Below are positions 16,451-26,561 of a stretch of DNA of 64,000 bases, in pieces; within the stretch, counting starts at the first letter, position 1; each line of letters starts with the position of its first letter. The stretch comes from Microvirga lupini (GTDB lineage Bacteria > Pseudomonadota > Alphaproteobacteria > Rhizobiales > Beijerinckiaceae). Below the pieces are notes generated by a model. It worked only from the letters and a program-made list of their open reading frames with translations, ran no database searches and was not told the origin of the DNA. The position numbers and the translations under genes were made by a program. Where the stretch lies: positions 9,273 through 73,272 of the forward strand of contig KI912090.1 in the NCBI GenBank assembly GCA_000517005.1. Direction: 5' to 3'.

Positions 16451-17248
16451 ATGGGTGTCAGGCGTCTCAGCATGGTCGCAGCTCTCATGGCCGCATCGCT
16501 CTGGCTACCGGTCCCCGACGCGAGAGCGGAAACGGAAGTGGACGTTGCGCTCGTCCTGGCCGTGGATGTCTCCCGCTCCATGGATCCGGACGAACAGGAA
16601 CTTCAGCGCCAGGGCTTCATCGACGCCTTCCGCTCACCCCAGGTGCACGATGCCATCCACAACGGCATGCTGGGCCGGATCATCGTCACCTATTTCGAAT
16701 GGTCGGGTGTCGATTATCAGAACGTCATCGTACCCTGGACGATCATCGACGGTCCGGAGGCCGCGATGAAATTCGCGGACGGTCTGCACGACAATCCGAT
16801 CGGTCGCCTGCGGCGGACATCGATCTCGGGTGCCATCGATTTCGGCGTGAAGCTTCTGGAGCAGACCGGCGCCGAGCCCATCCGCCGCGTCATCGACATT
16901 TCAGGCGACGGACCCAACAGCAGCGGCCGGGGCGTCGTGGCGGCCCGCGACGAGGCCGTTGCGAAAGGCATCACCATCAACGGGCTTCCCATCATGCTCA
17001 AGCGCCCGAGTGGCTTCGGCGACATGGAGAACCTCGACCTCTATTACAAAGGCTGCGTCATCGGTGGCGAAGGGGCATTTCTCGTTCCCGTGCGCGAGCG
17101 TCAGCAATTTGCCGAGGCCATCCGCACGAAGATCATCCGCGAGATCGCGACCCTTCCCGCCAATCCTTTGATCCAGACAGTCCGGGCGGATGCGCCCGTC
17201 AATTGCATGGAGGGCGACCGCGGAATGTATCGCTGGGATCGGAACTGA
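16451..17248 (+). CDS. DUF1194 protein, secreted von Willebrand A-like
   Basis: A 265-residue secreted protein of the DUF1194 family. A Sec signal peptide (MGVRRLSMVAALMAASLWL, cleavage near ARA-E) is followed by a von Willebrand A-like fold with the metal-site motif DVSRSMD. Later strands include RRVIDISGDGPNS and VAAKGITINGLPI-like segments. Function is unknown; the fold suggests metal-dependent protein binding in the periplasm or outside the cell. The ATG at 16451 is chosen because GGAGG lies 5 nt upstream; an in-frame ATG at 16439 has no such site. Two copies of one repeat family lie immediately before and after the gene. Confidence 0.85.
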   Translation: MGVRRLSMVAALMAASLWLPVPDARAETEVDVALVLAVDVSRSMDPDEQELQRQGFIDAFRSPQVHDAIHNGMLGRIIVTYFEWSGVDYQNVIVPWTIIDGPEAAMKFADGLHDNPIGRLRRTSISGAIDFGVKLLEQTGAEPIRRVIDISGDGPNSSGRGVVAARDEAVAKGITINGLPIMLKRPSGFGDMENLDLYYKGCVIGGEGAFLVPVRERQQFAEAIRTKIIREIATLPANPLIQTVRADAPVNCMEGDRGMYRWDRN

Positions 17249-17264
17249 CACGGCCTGAGACTTT

Positions 17265-17417
17265 GGCTCATCAATCTTAGACCTCATTCTGAGGAGCTTG
17301 CGGAGCAGGCGTCTCGAAGGAGGATCCAGAGAGCACTGGAGGCGCCCTGACCCTTCTAGACGGACCTGACGGTCCTCCTCAGGGTGAGGGCTCAGGAAGC
17401 AAACAGAATGATGAGCC
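17265..17417. repeat. CCTCATCCTGAGGAG-family inverted repeat, copy B
   Basis: Perfect 9-bp terminal inverted repeats GGCTCATCA (17265-17273) and TGATGAGCC (17409-17417) enclose CCTCATTCTGAGGAGCTTGC and, near the right end, GTCCTCCTCAGGGTGAGGGC. It is longer than copy A because of about 60 bp of inner sequence containing GGCGTCTCGAAGGAGGATCC, a familiar motif of Hyphomicrobiales intergenic repeats. Confidence 0.7.
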
Positions 17418-17434
17418 AGGCTCTCAAGCGATCC

Positions 17435-18418
17435 TCACTCCAGGGTGATGTTGGCTGTCCTGATAACCTTCTCCCACTTGGCGCCTTCGTCCTGCATGTA
17501 GGCGGCCATCTCGGCCGGCGAGCTCTGGAGCACGTCGATGCCGGCGCCGATCAGCTTGTCGCGGATCTCCGCATTGGCGATGACGTGACGATAGGTGTCG
17601 TTGAGCTTGGTGACGATCTCAGACGGGGTATTCGCCGGCGCAACGAAACCCTGCCAGGCCCAGGCCTCGAAGCCCGGATGATCGGCCGCCACCGGCGGCA
17701 CACCGGGAAGACCTGAAAACTCCTTCGGGGATGCGACCGCGATGGCCCGAATCGGGCCGGAGAGCTGCGAGCGGGCCGTGGCAAAGTCGCTGAACATCAT
17801 ATCCACCTGCCCGGCCACCAGATCCTGCACGGCGGGAGCGGCGCCCCGATAGGGCACATGGGTGAGCTTGATCCCGGCCGCCTGCGAGAGCAGCTCCGTG
17901 GCGAGATGGAACGGGCTGCCCAAGCCCGGCGTCGCATAATTGATGCGACCGGGATTCTTCTTCGCCTCGGCCACGAGTTCCTGGACGGATTTCACCGGCA
18001 GCTTGTTCGTGTTGACGAGAAGCACGAGGGCAAAGCGCCCGGTCAGCGAAATGGGAGTGAAATCCTTGTAGGGATCAAAGGACAGCTTCCGGTAAAGGGT
18101 GCGGTTCGTCGCGAAGGTCGCCGTATCGCCTAAGAGCAGCGTGTAGCCGTCGGGCTCCGCCCGCGCCGCCGCCTCGGCCCCGATATTGGTGCCAGCGCCC
18201 GGTTTGTTCTCGATGACGAATTGCTGCCCGAGCTGCTCGCCCATGGCCCCGAAGACGAGGCGGGCGAAGAAATCCGTCCCGCCGCCGGCCGCATAGGGCA
18301 CGATCACGCGGACGGGTCTCGTGGGATAAGCCGATTGCGCGTAGGCAGGCCATGGCGACAGGCCCGCGGCGGAAGCAGCGGCCAGGGTCTTGAGGATGCT
18401 GCGGCGGGTCGGATTCAT
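17435..18418 (-). CDS. Tripartite tricarboxylate transporter substrate-binding protein (Bug/TctC family)
   Basis: A 327-residue periplasmic solute receptor. An N-terminal signal with a twin-arginine-like start (NPTRRSILKTLAAASAAGL) ends near AYAQ-S. The family core follows: YPTRPVRVIVPYAAGGGTDF near residue 30, FVIENKPGAGTNIGA and GYTLLLGDTATFATNR. Bug proteins bind carboxylates or similar small anions and normally hand them to TctA/TctB permeases, but neither permease gene is adjacent. Such orphan receptors are very common in beta- and alphaproteobacteria. The ligand cannot be deduced. Confidence 0.93.
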   Translation of the reverse strand: MNPTRRSILKTLAAASAAGLSPWPAYAQSAYPTRPVRVIVPYAAGGGTDFFARLVFGAMGEQLGQQFVIENKPGAGTNIGAEAAARAEPDGYTLLLGDTATFATNRTLYRKLSFDPYKDFTPISLTGRFALVLLVNTNKLPVKSVQELVAEAKKNPGRINYATPGLGSPFHLATELLSQAAGIKLTHVPYRGAAPAVQDLVAGQVDMMFSDFATARSQLSGPIRAIAVASPKEFSGLPGVPPVAADHPGFEAWAWQGFVAPANTPSEIVTKLNDTYRHVIANAEIRDKLIGAGIDVLQSSPAEMAAYMQDEGAKWEKVIRTANITLE

Positions 18419-18603
18419 TGGCGTCTCCCGGATATCGGTCCCGTTGTGGTTCAGGCGTCCGGCTGCAGATAGTGGAGCAGTTTGCTGCGACCAAGGCCGA
18501 CTTAGGTTGAGGATCGCCTCCCCAGGACACCGATCCTGCCGAGATCAACAACGCGCCCAAGCGGCCGTCCGGCGGCAACCATCCCTGACCTCATCCTCTG
18601 CCG

Positions 18604-18639
18604 ATCTCTGGCATGTCTTCGGTAGAACATGCCAGAGAT
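18604..18639. promoter_or_regulatory. 13-bp inverted repeat upstream of pgm
   Basis: ATCTCTGGCATGT (18604-18616) and its exact complement (18627-18639) flank a 10-nt spacer. It could be a hairpin in a leader RNA or a two-half-site operator. No regulator is known. Confidence 0.4.
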
Positions 18640-18731
18640 TGTGGTGGAAGCTACCAGTAGAATTCCAGACCTTTTCATCCTGCCTTCATCTTGGCAGTGG
18701 CATCTGCCTTAAGTGACCCTAAAATGGTCCT

Positions 18732-18749
18732 TGATCCCGTCCGGGATCA
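18732..18749. promoter_or_regulatory. Operator-like palindrome upstream of pgm
   Basis: TGATCCCG-TC-CGGGATCA, 8-bp half sites with a 2-bp centre, ends 57 bp before the pgm start. The position and symmetry fit an operator or a short 5'-leader hairpin. Confidence 0.4.
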
Positions 18750-18797
18750 GCGAAGCATTTCGAGAACAGGCCCTGAAGGGCCGCCTCAAGGAAGTGA

Positions 18798-20438
<1,641 letters not shown>

Positions 20439-20445
20439 CGTAAGC

Positions 20446-20859
20446 TTAATAGGTTTCCCAGAGCCCCGGCGTCGCCAGTTCGAGCAGGTGACCGTCGGGG
20501 TCGCGAAAATAGACACTGGTCCCGCCCCGGGACCAGGTGGTTCTGCTCTCGATCGGGATCCCGTGTTCTTGGAGCCGCCCTTCCCACTCGGCCAGCTCGC
20601 TCGCCGAAATGGCGAAGCCGATATGCAGCGGTCCCTGTCCGTCATGGGGCGGGATCATCCCGCCGGGCGTCGGCATCGGCTCGTTCGAGCCGCCGCGCAG
20701 GAACAGGAGCAGCACGCTTCTCCCGCCCACGTCGAAGGCGCACATGCGCTGGTTGCTGAAAAGCAGCCTCAGGCCGAGATCGTCCTCATAGAAGGCCCGG
20801 GCGCGGGACAAATCGTCGACATAGAGCGCGGTCTCGAGAATGGCGTTCAGCTGGGGCAT
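20446..20859 (-). CDS. VOC-family (glyoxalase/dioxygenase superfamily) protein
   Basis: A 137-residue vicinal-oxygen-chelate protein with two βαβββ modules (ILETALYVDDLSRARAFYED at the start; SVYFRDPDGHLLELATPG at the end). The C-terminal DPDGHLLEL pattern carries the metal-ligand Glu. Proteins of this type include glyoxalases, fosfomycin-resistance enzymes and ring-cleaving dioxygenases, so the substrate is open. The start MPQLN at 20859 has GAGG upstream and matches the usual family start. An upstream ATG at 20892 with a strong GGAGG is an equally translatable alternative. Confidence 0.85.
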   Translation of the reverse strand: MPQLNAILETALYVDDLSRARAFYEDDLGLRLLFSNQRMCAFDVGGRSVLLLFLRGGSNEPMPTPGGMIPPHDGQGPLHIGFAISASELAEWEGRLQEHGIPIESRTTWSRGGTSVYFRDPDGHLLELATPGLWETY

Positions 20860-20959
20860 CTCTGACCTCATGAAGATTATGAATGCCTGCATTTTGTCCT
20901 CCGGCGCCATTTCCATGTCCAGATATCCCTGCAAACAGGGCATATCAGGGCGGCGAAAA

Positions 20960-21112
20960 ATTGGGCAATGGTGCTGACCTTTTGGACTTGAAACGGGCTG
21001 ACCGACCCCTTACTTCTTGCAGTGCAACACGGCGGTTGGCGTCGCAGCGTTGCTGCCCTTCTTGGGCGTTTCCTCCCTAAACTTCGGGCCGCTCGCAAGG
21101 GTGGCCTTTTTT
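20960..21112 (+). ncRNA. Candidate structured small RNA, possibly 6S RNA
   Basis: A strong intrinsic terminator at 21087-21112 points rightward, but no coding gene on that strand precedes it; the upstream gene is leftward. The preceding sequence folds on paper. GCAGTGCAAC (from about 21018) can pair with GTTGCTGC (from about 21046). Pyrimidine-rich strands TTACTTCTT and CCTTCTT flank that stem as an internal loop, and GAAACG (from about 20990) can pair with CGTTTC further out. A long hairpin with a central open bubble is the shape of 6S RNA. The identity is a guess and the 5' end is approximate. Confidence 0.45.
21087..21112 (+). terminator. Intrinsic terminator with GNRA tetraloop
   Basis: The stem GGCCGCTC/GGGTGGCC (8 pairs, two of them G-U) closes a GCAA tetraloop and is followed directly by TTTTTT. 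This is the clearest rho-independent terminator in the window apart from those at 30071 and 63246. Confidence 0.8.
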
Positions 21113-21208
21113 CTTGTCTGAAGACAGGAGGATCCTGAGGCAGTTGCAGGACCGGAACTTGGCGTAATCCCGGCGGTTTCTCCACTCAGCGGAGCCCGGG
21201 AGAGTACG

Positions 21209-21589
21209 ATGTCCACCCGTTCAGACAACCATAATCAGGCCGATATTCCTCCGACGCATACGGTCAAGCCGATGGATGCGCCACCGTTGACCGAAGGCTC
21301 GACCACGGCACAGCTCAAGGGCGACATCGACAGCGGCCGCACGGGCGACAAGAACGCGGTGTTCGATCCCGCTCTCTCCCCGCTCGGCACCGACGACGAG
21401 GCTGCCGGTACTCCTCCGAAACCGGAACAGATCGATCAGGCGCGCCATCAGGAATCGTCCGTGCGCTGGAAGGACGGCGCCGAGAAGGACAGCTACGCCC
21501 ATCAGGATTCCCGCAAGGCCCTCTACGCCTATGTCGGCTTCATCGGCTTGGTGCTCGTCCTGTTCGTCGGCGCGTTTTCGATCTTCTAA
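21209..21589 (+). CDS. Hypothetical tail-anchored membrane protein
   Basis: A 126-residue protein: a hydrophilic Asp/Pro/Thr-rich segment of about 100 residues followed by one C-terminal membrane helix (AYVGFIGLVLVLFVGAFSIF). No signal peptide or cysteine. The layout is that of a tail-anchored inner-membrane protein with a cytoplasmic disordered domain. No family was recognised. GGGAGAG about 8 nt upstream supports the ATG. Confidence 0.65.
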   Translation: MSTRSDNHNQADIPPTHTVKPMDAPPLTEGSTTAQLKGDIDSGRTGDKNAVFDPALSPLGTDDEAAGTPPKPEQIDQARHQESSVRWKDGAEKDSYAHQDSRKALYAYVGFIGLVLVLFVGAFSIF

Positions 21590-21595
21590 TCCTTA

Positions 21596-22654
21596 TTAGA
21601 GCGGCGCGACGCTGTCCCGGATCACCAGCTCCGTCTCCAGCCGGATCCGTTTGGGCGAAGGCCGCCCCTGCAGGAGGTCGATCAGGGCCGATGCAGCGGC
21701 CTGCCCCAACTCCCGCCGGGGCTGATGGATCGTGGTCAGCGGCGGCTCGGCCACGGCGGCAAACTCGATATCGTCGAATCCAGCCACCGAGATATCCTCA
21801 GGAACCCTCAGCCCGGCGGAAAAGAGGGTGCGCATCAGGCCGATAGCCATCTCGTCGCTGGTGCAGAACACGGCTGTCGGACGGCTGGATCGTGCCACCA
21901 GGTCCTGCCCTGCCCGCACGCCCGATTCGATGGTGTAATCCCCTGGAATGACGAGAGCAGGATCGAACATCAGACCGGCTCTCTCCAATCCATCCTTGAA
22001 ACCCTGGAAGCGTTCGCGCTCGAGGATATTGCTGGCGGGACCACTCACATAGGCGATGTTTCGATGGCCCAGAGAGGCCAAATGCTGCGTCATGCGGCAG
22101 GCCGCGGCGCGGTTGTCGATCTCGATCTGCGGAATGTCGGCTCCGGGAATCGCTTCGCAAGCCGCCACGAGCGGGATCGTGGTCCGGGCCGGCTTCCCCT
22201 CCCCTTCGCGGCTCTGCCCGAACAGATGGCCGTTCAGGAGGATGGCGCCATCCACCCGCCCCGCAGCCGTGAAGGCCGCGAAATGCGCCTCCTTCTCGGG
22301 CGAGCCGTCGAGATCGCTGATGATCATGCCGTAGCCGGCCTCGAAGAGAGTCTCCTCGATGCCGCGCAGGATCTTGGAGAAGAAGGTGTTGGCAAGATCC
22401 GGCAGGACGACCAACACCATAAGGGTCTTCTGGGAGCGAAGGGTGCGCGCGGCGGGGTTGGGCACGTAGCCGGTCTTGGCAATGGCTTCCAGCACCCGGG
22501 CCCGGGCCTCGGGCGAGACCCGCTCCGGGGTAGCGAGAGCCCGGCTGACCGTTGCGGTCGAGACATCGGCGAGCTTGGCGACATCCTGAATCCGCGCCGC
22601 TCGGACCGAGATGCTCCCCTGCTCCGGCTCGTCCTTTTGCCCTAAATTGTCCAT
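21596..22654 (-). CDS. LacI-family transcriptional repressor
   Basis: A 352-residue LacI/GalR repressor. The helix-turn-helix and hinge are canonical (IQDVAKLADVSTATVSRAL, then GYVPNPAARTLRSQKT), followed by a ribose-binding-protein-like effector domain (ANTFFSKILRGIEE, AVFCTSDEMAIGLMRTL). The ATG at 22654 is preferred to the longest frame because GGGGAGG lies just upstream of it. It is divergent from the sugar ABC operon beginning at 22908, and a perfect LacI-type operator lies between them, so it most probably represses that operon until the transported sugar or a derivative binds. Confidence 0.94.
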   Translation of the reverse strand: MDNLGQKDEPEQGSISVRAARIQDVAKLADVSTATVSRALATPERVSPEARARVLEAIAKTGYVPNPAARTLRSQKTLMVLVVLPDLANTFFSKILRGIEETLFEAGYGMIISDLDGSPEKEAHFAAFTAAGRVDGAILLNGHLFGQSREGEGKPARTTIPLVAACEAIPGADIPQIEIDNRAAACRMTQHLASLGHRNIAYVSGPASNILERERFQGFKDGLERAGLMFDPALVIPGDYTIESGVRAGQDLVARSSRPTAVFCTSDEMAIGLMRTLFSAGLRVPEDISVAGFDDIEFAAVAEPPLTTIHQPRRELGQAAASALIDLLQGRPSPKRIRLETELVIRDSVAPL

Positions 22655-22679
22655 CGGCCTCCCCCTACCATGGTTCTGT

Positions 22680-22726
22680 TTGACAGAAGCCACCGTTTCG
22701 GTAAAGTTTCATGTAATCGATTACAT
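22680..22726 (+). promoter_or_regulatory. Promoter and LacI-type operator of the sugar operon
   Basis: ATGTAATCGATTACAT at 22711-22726 is a 16-bp perfect palindrome with the central CG typical of LacI/GalR operators. A consensus -35 TTGACA at 22680-22685 and a TAAAGT at 22702-22707 (16-bp spacer) lie directly upstream. Bound repressor would therefore cover the start site of the rightward operon. The -10 assignment is tentative; the palindrome is not. Confidence 0.75.
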
Positions 22727-22907
22727 AGGGTCGTTGTCACGCCCTTCGATAGCACTAGATCGCTCAATGTCCCGAGAGAGGACAGGCCGATAAGCCAGGA
22801 GGAAACGAATGCCAGCTCACGCCTCGTCCAGCTGATCCTCGACGCACTGCCTTCGACGACCGTCTTCCCTGGTGGAAGCGAGCGATGCCGCTCATCCGGA
22901 GCCGTTT

Positions 22908-24428
22908 ATGGAATCCGTTCTTCGCGCAGAGAACATCTCAAAATCCTTCGGACCCATCGAGGTCCTGAGCGGCATTTCGCTGGATCTGCAGCCCGGCGAG
23001 GTTCATGCCGTCATCGGCGAGAACGGCGCCGGCAAATCGACCCTGATGCGCATTCTCTCGGGCCACATCTCGCCGACGAAGGGCAGCCTGCACCTGAACG
23101 GCCAGCCGATCACCTTCTCAGGTCCCGTGGATGCGGAGAGCCACGGCATCGTTCTGGTCCACCAGGAAATCCTTCTCGCTCCGGATCTGACGGTGGCGCA
23201 GAACCTCTTCCTCGGCCGGGAGATCCGGCGCTTCGGCTTTGTCGACGACAAGGCCATGCGCGAGCGGACGCGGGCCATCCTGCGTGAGCTCGGCACGGGC
23301 ATCGATCCCGACCGGGAGGTCAGCCGCCAGTCCATCGCCGACCGGCAGCTGGTGCAGATCGCCCGTGCGCTGCTGGTGCCGCACAAGGTGGTGGCCTTCG
23401 ACGAGCCGACCGCGGTGCTCACGCCCATCGAGGCGGAGAGCCTGTTCGAGATCATCCGCAAGCTGCGTTCGCAAGGCGTCGCGGTCCTCTACATCTCGCA
23501 TCGCCTGAATGAGGTGAAGGCGATTGCCGATCGCGTCACGGTGCTGCGCGACGGACGCCACATCGCAACGCGCGATATCGAAGGGCTGGAGCCGCTGGAA
23601 ATGGCGCGCCTCATGGTCGGCCGCGACATGTCCAAGCTCTACCCGGAAAAGCCCGCCACCGCCTCCAACCAGCCCCTTCTGAGCGTCCGCGACATGGCCG
23701 TGCCCGGCTATGTGGAAAACGCCTCCTTCACATTGCATCGCGGCGAGATCCTCGGCTTCGGCGGCCTCATCGGAGCGGGCCGCACGGAACTGTTCGAGGC
23801 ACTCGTGGGGCTCCGCCCCGGTCACGGCACAATCACTCTCGACGGCCGACCGGCTCATTTCCGCGATGCCCGTGAGGCCATGGCGGCGGGCATCGTCTAT
23901 CTCTCCGAGGACCGGAAAGGCAAAGGCCTGCTGCTGCAGCAGAACCTTCGGGTCAACCTGACCCTGGCGGCTCTGGAAAAATTCAGCCGCGGATCCTTCA
24001 TCGACAGCGGCGGCGAAGAAGAGGCGCTCGACACGGCGATCAAGGATTTCGACATTCGCACCCGGCGCCGCGATCTCCTGGCGGGGCAGCTCTCTGGCGG
24101 CAACCAGCAGAAGCTGCTGCTCGCCAAGATGATGCTGGTGGAGCCGCGCATCGTCATCATCGACGAGCCGACACGCGGCGTCGATATCGGCACCAAGGAG
24201 CAGATCTACCGCTTCATTGCTTCGCTTGCCGCCGAGGGCCGTGCCGTCATCGTCATCTCGTCCGAGATGCAGGAGCTGATCGGCCTGTGCCACCGTGTCG
24301 TCGTGATGCGCAACGGGCGCGTCGCGGGCGAAGTCTCGCAAGCCGATCTGTCGGAAGATTCCATCGTTTATCTCGCCACCGGCGTCCATGAAGAAAGGGC
24401 GGCGGAAATCGCCGCAGGCCACGCATGA
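22908..24428 (+). CDS. Sugar ABC transporter ATP-binding protein (RbsA/XylG type)
   Basis: A 506-residue tandem ATPase that energises uptake of a monosaccharide. NBD1 carries Walker A GENGAGKST, Q-loop VLVHQEILLAPDL and DEPTAVLT. NBD2 has the characteristic degenerate loop GGLIGAGRTELFEAL, a normal signature LSGGNQQKLLLAKMM and Walker B IVIIDEPTRGVD. This pairing of one normal and one degenerate site is standard in the CUT2 group. The ATG at 22908 has CGGAG 7 nt upstream; a longer frame from GTG at 22872 adds 12 unrelated residues. It overlaps the permease gene by four bases. Confidence 0.95.
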   Translation: MESVLRAENISKSFGPIEVLSGISLDLQPGEVHAVIGENGAGKSTLMRILSGHISPTKGSLHLNGQPITFSGPVDAESHGIVLVHQEILLAPDLTVAQNLFLGREIRRFGFVDDKAMRERTRAILRELGTGIDPDREVSRQSIADRQLVQIARALLVPHKVVAFDEPTAVLTPIEAESLFEIIRKLRSQGVAVLYISHRLNEVKAIADRVTVLRDGRHIATRDIEGLEPLEMARLMVGRDMSKLYPEKPATASNQPLLSVRDMAVPGYVENASFTLHRGEILGFGGLIGAGRTELFEALVGLRPGHGTITLDGRPAHFRDAREAMAAGIVYLSEDRKGKGLLLQQNLRVNLTLAALEKFSRGSFIDSGGEEEALDTAIKDFDIRTRRRDLLAGQLSGGNQQKLLLAKMMLVEPRIVIIDEPTRGVDIGTKEQIYRFIASLAAEGRAVIVISSEMQELIGLCHRVVVMRNGRVAGEVSQADLSEDSIVYLATGVHEERAAEIAAGHA

Positions 24429-25423
24429 CCGAAACCGTGCTTCGCTCGAGCGCTGAGAAGCGCCGATTCAACATCGACATGCGGGCTCTCTCTCCCTTCA
24501 TCGCACTCATCGTGCTCATCATCGCGGGCACGCTGATCAACCCGGACTTCCTGACCGCGTCGAACCTGCTCAACGTGGTGACGCGCTCGGCCTTCATCGC
24601 CATCATCGCGGTCGGCGCGACCTTCGTGATCGCCGGCGGCGGGCTCGACCTCTCTGTCGGCTCCATGGCGGCACTGACGGCCGGCGTCATGATCCTGACC
24701 CTGAACAATCTCGGCGGCGGGGATGTGGGCACCTTGGCGCTCGGCATGCTCGCCGCCATTGCCCTGAGCGCCGCCTGCGGATTGGCGAACGGCCTCATCG
24801 TCACCTTCGGGCGCATCGAGCCCTTCATCGTGACGCTCGGCACCATGGGCATCTATCGCTCCCTGGTAATCTGGCTTGCGGCAGGCGGCACCATCACCAT
24901 GCGCAATTTCGAGCTGCGCGAACTCTACCGCCCGGTCTATTTCGACAGCATTCTCGGGATTCCGATTCCGATCATCGCGTTCCTCGTGGTGGCAGCCATC
25001 GGCGCGCTGATCCTCTACCGCACGTCCTTTGGCCGGCATGTGGTCGCGCTCGGCTCCAACGAGGATGTGGCCCGCTATTCGGGCGTGCCGATCTGGCGCG
25101 TGCGCACGCTCACCTACGTCATCCAGGGCATCTGCGTCGGCATCGCCGTGCTGATCTATGTGCCGCGCCTCGGCTCGGCCACGCCGACCACGGGTCTCTT
25201 GTGGGAATTGCAGGCCATCACGGCCGTCGTCATCGGCGGCACGGCGCTCAAAGGCGGCATCGGCCGCATCTGGGGCACGGTGGTCGGCGCCGTGATCCTC
25301 GAACTCGTCGCCAATATCCTGGTGCTGTCGAACTTCGTCTCCGAGTTTCTCGTGGGCGCGGTGCAGGGCGCCATCATCATTATCGCCATGCTCGTGCAGC
25401 GGTCAGTCCACCGCGGGCGATGA
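24425..25423 (+). CDS. Sugar ABC transporter permease (RbsC type)
   Basis: A 332-residue CUT2-type permease with 8-10 predicted membrane helices. The family patterns are ATFVIAGGGLDLSVGSMAAL near residue 60, NGLIVTFGRIEPFIVTLGTM near 122 and GGTALKGGIGRIWGTVVGA near 275. It forms the membrane channel for the ATPase encoded just upstream, with which it overlaps as ATGA. Substrate specificity cannot be read from it. Confidence 0.95.
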   Translation: MTETVLRSSAEKRRFNIDMRALSPFIALIVLIIAGTLINPDFLTASNLLNVVTRSAFIAIIAVGATFVIAGGGLDLSVGSMAALTAGVMILTLNNLGGGDVGTLALGMLAAIALSAACGLANGLIVTFGRIEPFIVTLGTMGIYRSLVIWLAAGGTITMRNFELRELYRPVYFDSILGIPIPIIAFLVVAAIGALILYRTSFGRHVVALGSNEDVARYSGVPIWRVRTLTYVIQGICVGIAVLIYVPRLGSATPTTGLLWELQAITAVVIGGTALKGGIGRIWGTVVGAVILELVANILVLSNFVSEFLVGAVQGAIIIIAMLVQRSVHRGR

Positions 25424-25487
25424 AACCGGTGCGGGCCTGCCGGACAAGGGACAAAGGCCCCAAACCAACCCTCCAGGGAGGAATGAG

Positions 25488-26438
25488 ATGAAAGCAACGG
25501 TACTGAAGATCGCGGTCGCAGCAGGCCTCATGGCCGGCGTTGCCACCGGCGCGATGGCCCAGCAGAAGAACGTGACGATCGGCGTCTCGATTCCGGCCGC
25601 GACCCATGGCTGGACCGGCGGCGTCGTCTATCACGCGCAAGAGACGGCCAAGCAGCTCGAGAAGGGTTATCCAGGCCTCAAGGTCATCGTGAAGACCTCG
25701 CCGGACGGCGCGTCGCAGGCAAACGCCCTCGACGACCTGACCTCGCAGAAGGTCGATGCGCTGGTGGTGCTGCCCTTCAACTCCGACGAGCTGACGAATC
25801 CCGTCCGCGAGATCAAGAAGCGCGGCACCTTCGTCACCGTGGTTGACCGCGGACTCAAGGATCCGTCGATCCAGGACATCTATGTCGCGGGCAACAATCC
25901 GGAATTCGGCCGCGTCGCCGGCAAGTACTTCGTCGACAACCTGAAGCAGGGCAATGTCGTCGTCTTCCGCGGCATCCCGACCGTGATCGACGAGGAACGC
26001 GTGACGAATTTCGAGAAGGCCCTCGAAGGTTCGGACGTGAAGGTGATCGACAAGCAATATGCCAACTGGAACCGGGATGATGCCTTCAAGGTGATGCAGG
26101 ACTTCCTGTCCAAGCACCCGAAGATCGATGCGGTCTGGGCTTCGGACGACGACATGGCGCTCGGCGTCATGGAGGCGATCCGTCAGGCCAAGCGCGAGGA
26201 CATCAAGTTCGTCCTCGGCGGCGCCGGCATGAAGGACATGGTCAAGAAGGTGATGGACGGCGACAAGATGATCCCGGCCGACGTGTCCTATCCTCCGTCG
26301 ATGATCTCCACCGCCATGGGCGTCACCGCAGCGCATTTCTACACCAACGCTCCCATGCGCGGCACCTACGTGCTCAATGCCCAGCTGATCACGAAGGACA
26401 ACGCCAAGGAACACTACTTCCCCAACTCGCCGTTCTGA
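25488..26438 (+). CDS. Sugar-binding periplasmic protein (RbsB-like)
   Basis: A 316-residue periplasmic receptor of the ribose/galactose type. The signal peptide ends near AMAQ-Q. The mature chain opens with VTIGVSIPAATHGWTGGVVYH, the first ligand-contacting segment, and includes VWASDDDMALGVMEAIRQA near 222, which supplies further sugar contacts in the family. It has a strong GGAGG ribosome site. The gene follows the ATPase and permease genes; in many operons of this type the receptor comes first. Confidence 0.94.
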   Translation: MKATVLKIAVAAGLMAGVATGAMAQQKNVTIGVSIPAATHGWTGGVVYHAQETAKQLEKGYPGLKVIVKTSPDGASQANALDDLTSQKVDALVVLPFNSDELTNPVREIKKRGTFVTVVDRGLKDPSIQDIYVAGNNPEFGRVAGKYFVDNLKQGNVVVFRGIPTVIDEERVTNFEKALEGSDVKVIDKQYANWNRDDAFKVMQDFLSKHPKIDAVWASDDDMALGVMEAIRQAKREDIKFVLGGAGMKDMVKKVMDGDKMIPADVSYPPSMISTAMGVTAAHFYTNAPMRGTYVLNAQLITKDNAKEHYFPNSPF

Positions 26439-26561
26439 TCGCGTGACGTGGTTCCCGCCTCTCTCTGATGAGGGAGGCGGGGCAACGGCAAGCTGCCCGA
26501 CCAATGGCAGCTTCCCCTTGCCGATTCCTGCCTTCACTCACGCCAGCTCGGGAGTTCACCC

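Noticed and set aside
21585-21600. TCTAAT-CCTT-ATTAGA inverted repeat between convergent genes
   Set aside because: It is made up of the two stop regions, is AT-rich with a 6-bp stem and would be too weak to act as a terminator.
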